Shown: positions 56,768-64,000 of the stretch, one piece after another | Layout of the letters: every line of letters begins with the position of its first letter | How positions within the stretch are numbered: position 1 is the stretch's first letter | NCBI RefSeq assembly: GCF_000686565.1 | Contig: NZ_JMKW01000003.1 | Coordinates: forward strand, 1-64,000 | Source of the DNA: Helicobacter bilis ATCC 51630 | Lineage (GTDB): Bacteria > Campylobacterota > Campylobacteria > Campylobacterales > Helicobacteraceae | DNA: 64,000 nucleotides | Reading direction: 5' to 3' | Position numbers and translations under genes: made by a program | The notes under the pieces: model-generated | Told to the model about the DNA's origin: nothing | Databases searched by the model: none | What the model saw: only the letters and a program-made list of their open reading frames with translations

Positions 56768-56834
56768 GAAACTAGAACCCTGTCAAATTCGGATAGGACA
56801 GAGGGTTTAGGGTGTAATTTTTAGAAACTAGAAT
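56768..56834. repeat. Family-2 unit flanked by 11-bp direct repeats
   Basis: AGAAACTAGAA occurs at 56768-56778 and again at 56824-56834. Between them lies a family-2 unit, CGGATAGGACAGAGG followed by GTTTAGGGTGTAATT. The direct repeats are adjacent to the element on both sides and could be a target-site duplication made on insertion. Confidence 0.65.
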
Positions 56835-56941
56835 CTTGCCGTATCTGCAAAATGTGAGCATAAGCCATAAACCTAAGCTTGCAAAAATCTTTATGGATCG
56901 CGCGAACCATAATATGAAAAATCTCCTTTAGATTCCATATT

Positions 56942-56971
56942 AGATGTTTTTTGCTACGCTCAACATGACAA
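56942..56971. repeat. Family-1 left arm, intergenic, reverse orientation
   Basis: AGATGTTTTTTGC, TACGC, then TCAACATGACAA. It is a single reverse-oriented left arm with core GC-TAC-GC and two extra T, lying between arsB and the porin gene and preceded by GATTCCATATT as in the RluA-type gene copy. Confidence 0.8.
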
Positions 56972-57028
56972 GGATTAGAATCTAACCCTATTTACACTCA
57001 CTCTAAAAGTGTAGATTTAAAACCCACA

Positions 57029-58270
57029 CTAAATGGAGATTCTAAAATAGCCGCGTATAATTGTATATTGATTTCCGCCATAGAAGTTAATCGCTGGGGT
57101 GTTATTATATACGCCTGTGAGATTTAGCCCTACTTTGCCTTTCATATAGGTTTTAAGCTGTCCATAGCGATCTCTTTGTCGCCATATAGGAAACTCACTC
57201 TCGCCTTTTATCTCAAAGCTTGTTACACTTCCAGTAGGCAAAAAGCTACCTCGCACACTAGCCTTTATCTCAAAGAGATTATCCCAATGAAAGCCCACAC
57301 TCCCATAAGTCGTAATAGCCCCCGCCCAAAACATACCAACGGTGTATTTAAATGGTGTGAGTTGCCCATAATAATCGATTAGTTCTGCTCCACTTGGTGT
57401 AACGCCTATAAGCCCTACTTTTGCCTCTATTAAATCAAGGTATTTTACCTTTTGCTCTAGCCATGCGACCCCTGCCATATCCTTATTCATACCACCAGCA
57501 TGTGCGGCTAACTCAAACTTATGATTGACATTTGCAGGGAAAGTATGCGGATAGTATTTGTTGTAACCTGCTATATGCAGCTTTGTCTCCATTTTAATAT
57601 CATGCGTAATGTAATAAGACATTGCCGCTTTCACACCAAAGGTAGTAAAAAATCCAGTAAAATAGAGATATGGCTGTAAATGTATATGCTTTGGTAACTC
57701 AAAGTCAGCACTCAATAGATATGTCCCAAAGCTGCTTAAATCTGTGCGAAATGGCGTTACATACTCATTTGTTACCATAGCACTACCATAAGAGGCTAAA
57801 AACTCTAGTGTCGTGTAAGGAAGCGCACTATATCCTACTTGGAATCCTTGAGAATAATATGTATTCCATTCAGAATTTGCCTTATATCTCCCTGCTATTG
57901 CATGTAAGCCTAATTTATTATCTAAATAATCTAGGTAAGCGGTATTAAAAAGGAATATTTGCTTTACATCATTATAGGTTTCACCATGTCCATGACTAAA
58001 ATCAAGAATGGGTGCGGCAAGTAGCATACCTGCCGCAGCCTTTAATCCATTATATCTAGCCGTAGAATAGTAGCCCAAAAAAGTTGCATCAAGGAAGGTA
58101 ATCTCATCGCCAAATGCTTGTTGATAAAAGATAGATGCAGAGACTTCATGTGATGCCCTATTCCACAACGCATCGATTAAGCTTTGTGTGCTTGGCTCGT
58201 AAGGTTTGGGTGCTGCGGCATTAAGGATAAATGGGAATAAGGCACAGCTTATAAGACTACTTTTTTTCAT
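57029..58270 (-). CDS. Hof/OprD-type outer-membrane porin family protein
   Basis: A 413-residue secreted protein. The signal peptide is KKSSLISCALFPFILNAAA. The body has the Helicobacter Hof-type pattern: STARYNGLKAAAGMLLAAP, YLDYLDNKLGLHAIAGRYK (the 'Y-D...L...AGRY' block of OprD-like barrels), YSQGFQVGYSA, and repeated amphipathic strands to a C-terminal YTIIRGYFRISI. Such proteins form outer-membrane channels. ATG 58270 is preferred over 58276 because the AGGTAGG site would otherwise be too close. It is single, with 140 bases to the divergent addA fragment. Confidence 0.8.
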   Translation of the reverse strand: MKKSSLISCALFPFILNAAAPKPYEPSTQSLIDALWNRASHEVSASIFYQQAFGDEITFLDATFLGYYSTARYNGLKAAAGMLLAAPILDFSHGHGETYNDVKQIFLFNTAYLDYLDNKLGLHAIAGRYKANSEWNTYYSQGFQVGYSALPYTTLEFLASYGSAMVTNEYVTPFRTDLSSFGTYLLSADFELPKHIHLQPYLYFTGFFTTFGVKAAMSYYITHDIKMETKLHIAGYNKYYPHTFPANVNHKFELAAHAGGMNKDMAGVAWLEQKVKYLDLIEAKVGLIGVTPSGAELIDYYGQLTPFKYTVGMFWAGAITTYGSVGFHWDNLFEIKASVRGSFLPTGSVTSFEIKGESEFPIWRQRDRYGQLKTYMKGKVGLNLTGVYNNTPAINFYGGNQYTIIRGYFRISI

Positions 58271-58464
58271 TAGCATACCTACCTAATTAAAATCTAGCTT
58301 AATTAAAGATCTAGCTTAGTTAAAAGATAAAAGATTCTATGTTAAGATAAGGTTTAGAATCTCATGTAAAGCGATAAAAGGATTCTAGCAAAAATCAATC
58401 CAAAGTCATTACAAATTTGAATTTTACTCGCATTTTTGATAGAATCATAATAAAAAGGTATCCC

Positions 58465-59292
58465 ATGCAAACAACTCTACATCATATTTTCTTAAATGCT
58501 TCTGCTGGTAGTGGCAAGACTTTTGCCCTATGTGTGCGTTATATCGCCTTGCTTTTTCAAGGTGTGCCAGCAAATGAGATTCTCACACTCACATTTACCA
58601 AAAAGGCTGCAAATGAGATGAAAGAGCGTATCACACAGAATCTTTTTTTGCTTTATATCACTCAAGATTCTAAACTTAAAGAAGCAAAAGAGATTTATAA
58701 AGAAAATTATGAAAAGATTCTAAAACAAAGAGATGATATTATAGAATCTTTGCTTAGCTATAATCTTACAAAAGAGCATATAGAAGCACAAATTACAAAG
58801 ATTTACAAGCATTTCTTACAAGCTGATAAAAAGATAAGCACAATCGATTCTTTTTATACACAAATGCTGCGTAAATTTGCCTTTTTTATCGGTATAAGAA
58901 GAGATTTTGACATGCAAGAGAGTGGGCTAGATGATGAGATTTTTGAATGCTTTTTAGAAAAAATATATACAGATTCACATTTACATGAAGCCCTAATTTC
59001 TTTAACAAATGATTTAAATATCCATATTGATATGAATACAAATTATGGCACAACACTCACACTAAAGCAGCTTTTAGCAACTCTTTATGATAAATCCATT
59101 GAGTTTAAGACAAAACAAGAGCTTATATATGCTATGCACCCATTATTTACACAGCAAAAAATAATAGAGTTTGCTAAGACTTTTATGAGTGATGAGGTTT
59201 TAGAATCTCTTTTTTGTTGTGTTGAGAAAAGCAAAACATCTTTGCAAAATGGGCAGGGTGTGGAGTTTGGGACGCAAAATAATGAACAATGA
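58465..59292 (+). pseudogene. addA: addA (RecB-like helicase/nuclease), 5' fragment only
   Basis: The N-terminus is a UvrD-type helicase of the AddA kind. Walker A is FLNASAGSGKTFALCVRYI (about residues 8-26), motif Ia is TLTFTKKAANEMKERI, and ISTIDSFYTQMLRKFAFFIG (about 128-147) is the AddA/RecB block after motif Ib. Homology ends near residue 250. The last 30 residues are a decayed family-1 left arm (CCVEKSKTS) plus a family-2 unit (GVEFGTQNN), ending in TGA. AddA is normally above 900 residues, so the remaining helicase motifs and nuclease domain are missing here. ATG 58465 has AAAAAGG before it. The DNA then continues into a hypF remnant. Confidence 0.85.
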
Positions 59293-59402
59293 GAAATTAG
59301 ATTCTACAAAATCTGGCTGGATACAGGATATTGGGGTGCATAATAATGGGAATCTAGAATCTATAAAAATGCACCCTAAACCCTGCACCCACCCAGATTC
59401 GG
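59214..59402 (+). repeat. Repeat cluster at the addA/hypF junction
   Basis: Decayed family-1 left arm at 59214-59241. Family-2 forward copy at about 59251-59305 (GGTGTGGAGTTTGGGACG, then CAAAATAAT). Second forward copy at about 59313-59360 (GGATATTGGGGTGCATAAT). Reverse copy at about 59365-59402 (TGCACCCTAAACCCTGCACC). AGAWTCT heptamers lie between them. addA homology ends at the left edge and hypF homology resumes about 220 bases past the right edge. Confidence 0.85.
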
Positions 59403-60904
59403 CAGAGAATCTAGATTCTAAAAAATCCAAAACGCCTACTGCGGAAGCATCTTTAGATAATGTCAAGGGTTGTGTAGATTCTTGTGTAATGAGTTTATTA
59501 GACATAAATGGCAAAGCACAAAAAGCAAGCTCTTATGAAAGTGCTAAAAAAGCAACGCAGAATCTAGATTCTATAAATCTAGCACATAACACACAAATCA
59601 ACTCACATTCTCTAAGCATAAGGGCTATGCGTATATCTCGTGGATTTGCACCATTGCATATTACAAGCGATGCGATTCATTCAAGCAACTTTAGTTCAAA
59701 TGCAAACCATGCAAATACCCCTTGTCAAAGTAAATCTCACACAAACAATCCTAAAATAACAAATCTCAACCCAAAGATTTTCCATTTAAACACATTATCC
59801 GCTGCATTTGGTGCAATGCAAAAAAGCTCGATTGCCTTTGGATTTCACAATCATATTATAGTAAGTCCCTATATGGGTGATTTATTTACCCCCCACAATA
59901 TAGCAAATTTTAGAAAAACTTATGATTACTTCAGCACAATCTATGGCACACCACAAGCCTTAATCGCAGATATTCACAATCAATACATAAGCACACAGAT
60001 CGCAAAAGAGATAGCAAAAGATTCTAAAATCCCGCTCTTTCAAGTCGCACATCATCACGCACATTTTAATGCCCTTTTACTTGAATCTAGCATGAAAGAG
60101 GGGGTTGGCGTTATCTTTGATGGGAGTGGAATGGGTGATGATGGCACACTTTGGGGCGGTGAGTTTCTATGTGGAGATTCTAAACAGGTAGAGAGAATCT
60201 TGCATTTCAAACCCTTTAGAATACTTGGTGGTGAAAAGCATATCAAAGACTGCAAAAGACTTGCTTATAGCTATGCTATCTGTAATGATATAGCCCCCCT
60301 TAAAGATTTTATAGAATCTAGCTATGATGAGAATGAACGCAAAGCGCTACAAGCACTGCACAACACAGGTTTTAATAGCCCTTTGTGTAGCTCTGCTGGA
60401 AGATTGTTTGATATAGCGGGATTTATTTTGGGCTTAGAAAGGCTATCTTATGAGGCACAAAGTGGCGAACTCATCGCATCAAATACACTCAAACTCGCCT
60501 ATGATATACTCAGACATAAAAACGAGACAATCAACTATGATACCCTTATGCAAACTTTCTCTAACATGCCCTATAATCCATATCCCTTTCATATCACACA
60601 AAATATGATCGATATGAGTGAGTGTATAGAAGAAATGCTTAAAGATAAGCAAACAGGTAAAAATAGCGATGTAATAGCTGCTAGATTCATAGATACACTT
60701 GCGTATTGTATTTTAGAATCTTTAAAGTGTATTGGTACAGATTATGCCTTTTTTGGTGGCGGTGTATTTGCAAATTACGCCCTTTGCATACGGGTAAAAA
60801 AGCTTTTGCATACGCATAGTATAAAAGCCTTTTTCCCAAAACTTCCATGTAGCGATTATAGCATTAGCATAGGACAGCTTATGTATTTGCAACATTTTGT
60901 GTAG
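59219..60904 (+). pseudogene. hypF: hypF carbamoyltransferase, 3' remnant
   Basis: From about 59627 the frame matches the C-terminal Kae1-like domain of HypF, which makes the cyanide ligands of [NiFe]-hydrogenase. It shows RISRGFAPLHI, SPYMGDLFTPHN, metal-binding VAHHHAHFNALLLE, DGSGMGDDGTLWGGEFL, SSAGRLFDIAGFILGL and FFGGGVFANYAL. The first third of HypF (acylphosphatase, zinc-finger and YrdC-like domains, about 350 residues) is absent. In its place the open frame runs back through 136 codons of repeat-derived, ESK/DSK-rich sequence to 59219, with no convincing start. The remnant alone should not make active HypF. No other hydrogenase gene is in the window. Confidence 0.85.
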
Positions 60905-61164
60905 GGGTGTGTTGCGAAATCTTGCTTGGGTGAGAGATACTTTTAGTGGTTGTAGCTACTTATATAGCCTTTGTATTTTAAACTACCCAACGCTATATAT
61001 AAACACCTCTTTAACTCTATATAACTTTTTGGCATAGCACTTTTAGATTAAATCGAAATAGAAGAAAATAAATGAGTAACCATGACTTATTCACGACTGA
61101 TTTTTGCATTGAATTGTCTCCATTAATTTCAAATCTTTTTATATCTCAATTGAGAATCTTTTGA

Positions 61165-62226
61165 TTATGCTTTTCTATCATGCCGTTTGATATAAATTGG
61201 ACGCCTTTTTACTTGCTCATAAATCCTAGCGATATATTCACCAATGATTCCAAGAATGATAAGCTGCATACCACCAATAAATACGATTAAAGCAACAAGC
61301 GAAGTCCAACCACGCACAACATTCCCAAAACACAAAGCACCAATAATAGCATACAGGCCATAACCAAGACTAAATAAACTCATCACAAAACCAAGTATAA
61401 AAGCAATACGCAAAGGCATGGTGCTAAAGCTAATAAAGCCTTCAACACTATATTTAAAAAGCTTCCATAAGCTCCAACCACTACTGCCTTGATGACGCGG
61501 AATATTCTCATATTCTAAGCCAATTTTTCTAAATCCCACCCATTCAAACATAGCCTTTGAGAATCTATGATATTCACCCATGGAAAGCAGGGCATTTACA
61601 ACTTGCCTATCAAGCAGTCTAAAATCTCTCACACCAGATTCTAAATGCACTGATGAGATAAGATTATGCAATGTGTAGAAACCTTCTGAAAGCCTTGATC
61701 TTATAAATCCTTCACCTGCACGATTAATGCGTCTAGCATAGATTATATCTGCTTCATCTTGCAACCATTTTTTAAACATTTGTGGCAATAAAAGCGGTGG
61801 GTCTTGTAAATCAGCGTCCATAATCACAACGCAATCACCGCTGCTTTCTTTAAGCCCTGCATACATAGCCGCTTCTTTGCCAAAATTGCGTGTAAAATCA
61901 ATCACTTTTATTTCACAATTGTTTGGTGGCATAGTGAGATTATAGGGATTAGAATCTTGTGTTATAGACTGCTTAGATTCTATAATGTTTTCATTATGGA
62001 CTGCCAAATCTTTGTCATTTGGGGAATAAGACTGCATAGCCTTTAAGGCAAGTAGCAATTCTATTGTATTATCCTTGCTACCATCATTTACAAAAATACA
62101 CTCAAATGTGAGAGTAGTATTGCTGTGATCTTTAGAGATAGAATCTAAAATGCTAAAAATCTCTTTGCTAAAAGATTCTAAACTTTTTTGTTCGTTATAG
62201 CAGGGGACAACAAGCGAGAGTTTCAT
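61165..62226 (-). CDS. GT2 glycosyltransferase with C-terminal membrane segments (GtrB/DPM-like)
   Basis: A 353-residue family-2 transferase. LSLVVPCYNEQKSL (3-16), FECIFVNDGSKDNTIE, DFTRNFGKEAAMYAGLKESS, and the metal-binding VVIMDADLQDPP (about 132-143) are the classical motifs. RHQGSSGWSLWKLFKYSVEG is the QxxxRW-like region. Two C-terminal membrane segments (FILGFVMSLFSLGYGLYAI and TSLVALIVFIGGMQLIILGI) match polyprenyl-phosphate glycosyltransferases that load a sugar on the lipid carrier. An insert of about 35 residues (66-102, with ESKQSITQDSN) interrupts the first Rossmann part and is encoded around AGAWTCT sites without a full repeat arm. It is a single gene. Confidence 0.88.
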   Translation of the reverse strand: MKLSLVVPCYNEQKSLESFSKEIFSILDSISKDHSNTTLTFECIFVNDGSKDNTIELLLALKAMQSYSPNDKDLAVHNENIIESKQSITQDSNPYNLTMPPNNCEIKVIDFTRNFGKEAAMYAGLKESSGDCVVIMDADLQDPPLLLPQMFKKWLQDEADIIYARRINRAGEGFIRSRLSEGFYTLHNLISSVHLESGVRDFRLLDRQVVNALLSMGEYHRFSKAMFEWVGFRKIGLEYENIPRHQGSSGWSLWKLFKYSVEGFISFSTMPLRIAFILGFVMSLFSLGYGLYAIIGALCFGNVVRGWTSLVALIVFIGGMQLIILGIIGEYIARIYEQVKRRPIYIKRHDRKA

Positions 62227-62440
62227 AATAAATCCTCAATGTGAATGAAATAGGGCGTATTATATCAAATTATTGTCAGTAACAACTTCGTATATTTATT
62301 GTTAATAAGATTGGCGACCCATTTACAATGTAAAAAATTTTAGAACAATAATTTAATCTTTTATAAAGAGAAAACACCATAAACACGCAGTAATATAGTA
62401 GAATTCCATTTTAACTTTTATCGACACATTAAGGAAGTTT

Positions 62441-63499
62441 ATGTTTTATGAATTGCATGGAATCTTAAATATTACACTATTAAAATACATTACTTTTCGT
62501 TCTGGTTTAGCCTTTTTTATTGCCTTTTTGTTGAGTGTGTATTGTATGCCGCTTTTTATCGCATGGGCTAAGGCTAAAAAGGCTAGTCAGCCCATTTCAT
62601 CATCTATAAAAGCACATGCAAATAAGAAAGACACGCCGACTATGGGTGGCTTGGTATTTGTATTTTCTGCGGTTATATCAAGTCTATTTTGTGCAAATCT
62701 TAGCAATTCTTATGTGCAAATCGGGCTAATCTGCCTTATTACTTTCATGCTTATTGGTGCAAGAGATGATTATATGAAGATTTCAGCAAAGAGTAATGCT
62801 GGAATGAGTTCAAGAGCAAAATTTTTGCTTTTAGCTTGTGTGGCTCTCATTTTAAGTGTATGGCTGTATATGTCTGGCTTAAGCACGGATTTTTACATTC
62901 CCATGCTTAAAAAGCCCTTAATTACTTTAGAATCTTATTTTATGATTGCTTTTTGGGTGATTGTATTTCTAGCGACTACAAATGCGGTGAATGTAACCGA
63001 TGGACTCGATGGATTAGCGACTATTCCTAGCATTTGTGCGCTTGCGTCGTTGAGTGTATTTGTGTATGTCGGCGGCAATGTCGAGATGGCAAAATATCTG
63101 CTTTGGCCCCATATCATAGATTCTGGTGAAGTCATGGTATTAAGTCTTGCAATGATAGGTGCGCTCTTTGGCTTTTTGTGGTATAACTGCCATCCCGCAC
63201 AAGTTTTTATGGGTGATAGTGGGAGTTTAGCTTTGGGTGGCTTTATCGCATATTGTGCCATCGTATCAAAGAATGAGATTCTATTAATCCTTATGGGGTC
63301 TATCTTTGTGATTGAGACTATTTCTGTGATTTTGCAAATTGGTAGCTATAAATTGCGACAAAAAAGAATCTTTTTAATGGCACCAATCCATCATCATTTT
63401 GAAGCAAAAGGCTGGGCGGAGAATAAAATCATCGTGCGATTTTGGATTATTGCTATTTTGTCAAACTTGATTGCACTCATTACTTTGAAGATTAGGTAA
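62441..63499 (+). CDS. mraY: Phospho-N-acetylmuramoyl-pentapeptide transferase
   Basis: A 352-residue, ten-segment membrane enzyme that transfers phospho-MurNAc-pentapeptide to undecaprenyl phosphate (lipid I synthesis). Motifs: [12 protein letters not shown] (about 61-72), [19 protein letters not shown] (Asp pair, about 107), [14 protein letters not shown] (about 183-196), [15 protein letters not shown] (about 257-271) and [15 protein letters not shown] (about 312-326). Length is normal with no insert. ATG 62441 follows AAGGAAG. It is not accompanied by murD or ftsW here. Confidence 0.97.
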   Translation: MFYELHGILNITLLKYITFRSGLAFFIAFLLSVYCMPLFIAWAKAKKASQPISSSIKAHANKKDTPTMGGLVFVFSAVISSLFCANLSNSYVQIGLICLITFMLIGARDDYMKISAKSNAGMSSRAKFLLLACVALILSVWLYMSGLSTDFYIPMLKKPLITLESYFMIAFWVIVFLATTNAVNVTDGLDGLATIPSICALASLSVFVYVGGNVEMAKYLLWPHIIDSGEVMVLSLAMIGALFGFLWYNCHPAQVFMGDSGSLALGGFIAYCAIVSKNEILLILMGSIFVIETISVILQIGSYKLRQKRIFLMAPIHHHFEAKGWAENKIIVRFWIIAILSNLIALITLKIR

Positions 63500-63653
63500 A
63501 TTGGAAACTTTTTAGCTTTATTAGATTCCAAACAATATAGAGTTAGGGCTACTTAAGAATAATGAAAACCAAGTGCATTAAATCATGGAGCCCCCCACTA
63601 GCATACAATCTTTGGTATTTTTGCCAAAAAATATTTTTTTGTAAATTACAAGA

Positions 63654-64000
63654 TTATATCTCATCTAACTTGCGGTAATAAACAATACTAACAACTAATA
63701 ATATTCCAAGTGGCACAAGCATACTGAATTCTGGTATAAAAACAGCATTAGCGTTTAATTTACCAAGTGAGAAAAACACACCCCATACCATCAAAGATAG
63801 CACACTAAGGCTCACTCCAAGCATGGCAAGATTCCCATATCGTGCAAGTGGCGGGGCATAATATGCAATGATAACACAAAGCATACTGATAAAAAATGGC
63901 GTAACAGCAAGGGTATAAAGCACACCTCTTGTGCGTGCTGTATCTGCTCCTTCTTGCATGAGAATCTGTAATGAATAAAATGCGTCAGTAATGGATATGG
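63654..64000 (-). CDS. LptF/LptG-family lipopolysaccharide export permease, C-terminal part (cut by window edge)
   Basis: The frame is open from the right edge of the window to TAG at 63654 (about 114 residues). The sequence has two or three membrane segments (TLAVTPFFISMLCVIIAYYA, LAMLGVSLSVLSLMVWGVFF, PEFSMLVPLGILLVVSIVYY) and ends YYRKLDEI. The order PFFISMLC..., a GVSLSVL membrane turn, then a proline-started last helix resembles the end of LptF/LptG, which pull LPS from the inner membrane with LptB. LptG seems more likely, but the periplasmic domain is outside the window. The interval 63500-63653 contains nothing I can support. Confidence 0.65.
   Translation of the reverse strand, partial: ISITDAFYSLQILMQEGADTARTRGVLYTLAVTPFFISMLCVIIAYYAPPLARYGNLAMLGVSLSVLSLMVWGVFFSLGKLNANAVFIPEFSMLVPLGILLVVSIVYYRKLDEI

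Noticed and set aside
57029-58270. Assignment of the porin to a specific named Hof or Hop gene
   Set aside because: Only the general Hof/OprD-like pattern is visible. Strand-level resemblance does not allow a paralogue name without an alignment.

Overview
The window is an AT-rich stretch of a Campylobacterota chromosome, most likely an enterohepatic Helicobacter. This is inferred from gene content: nikR, an H. pylori-type arginase with its extra insert, a CcsBA fusion, fliI, trigger factor, a Hof-type outer-membrane protein, an HP1076-like flagellar co-chaperone, pyrC beside an HP0580-like gene, pseudaminic acid genes and poly-G contingency loci.

Layout. 1-2475: restriction-modification debris (an S half-subunit with a frame break), a candidate structured small RNA with its own promoter and terminator, a GIY-YIG protein, and clusters of a palindromic repeat. 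2475-10350: two periplasmic thioredoxin-fold proteins and CcsBA (cytochrome c maturation), arginase, monomeric isocitrate dehydrogenase. 10365-17162: LysE fragment, rmuC, truD, a beta-barrel protein, a ThiD2-domain protein, a Bax-inhibitor-1 family protein. 17317-17749: a four-tRNA operon (Pro, His, Arg, Arg) with a near-consensus promoter. 18004-26563: dxs, a phase-variable FkbM methyltransferase (OFF), membrane and GT9 glycosyltransferases, aroK, alr. 26739-45545: nikR, tig, fliI, pyrC, a flagellar co-chaperone, a UDG-like protein, a ThrE-type exporter pair, a RluA-type enzyme, recJ, pyrG, recA. 45808-54374: hisS, a 2-hydroxyacid dehydrogenase, a second poly-G methyltransferase (ON), a LutA-like protein, and pseF with a PseG-PseH fusion for flagellin glycosylation. 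54508-64000: membrane proteins, arsB, a Hof-type porin, a broken addA joined to a broken hypF, a GT2 glycosyltransferase, mraY and the end of an LptF/LptG permease.

The most unusual feature is two families of short dispersed repeats that occur between genes and also inside genes, in frame. Family 1 has arms of about 30 nt, TTGTCATRYTGAG - variable hairpin - CGAARYATCT, and right arms in opposite orientation. Family 2 is a GGGTTTAGGGTGCA-type unit. In dxs, truD, a RluA-type synthase, pseF and the tail of addA they are always read in the same frame, giving peptides such as CHVERSEMS, CHTEPLGEVS and QNDK (family 1) or GIGVQDN and HPKP (family 2). The affected enzymes are about 100 to 350 residues longer than their families. 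The closest known analogy is the Rickettsia palindromic elements, which encode peptides inside genes. The cores of the family-1 arms differ between copies but remain self-complementary, which suggests that the hairpin itself matters.

A third signal is strong over-representation of the palindromic heptamer AGAWTCT, in genes and between them. It borders many of the repeats and makes the ESK/DSK-rich linkers around the inserts. An addA 5' part joined to a hypF 3' part exactly within a repeat cluster suggests that the repeats also drive recombination. I saw no CRISPR array, insertion-sequence transposase, prophage or rRNA.
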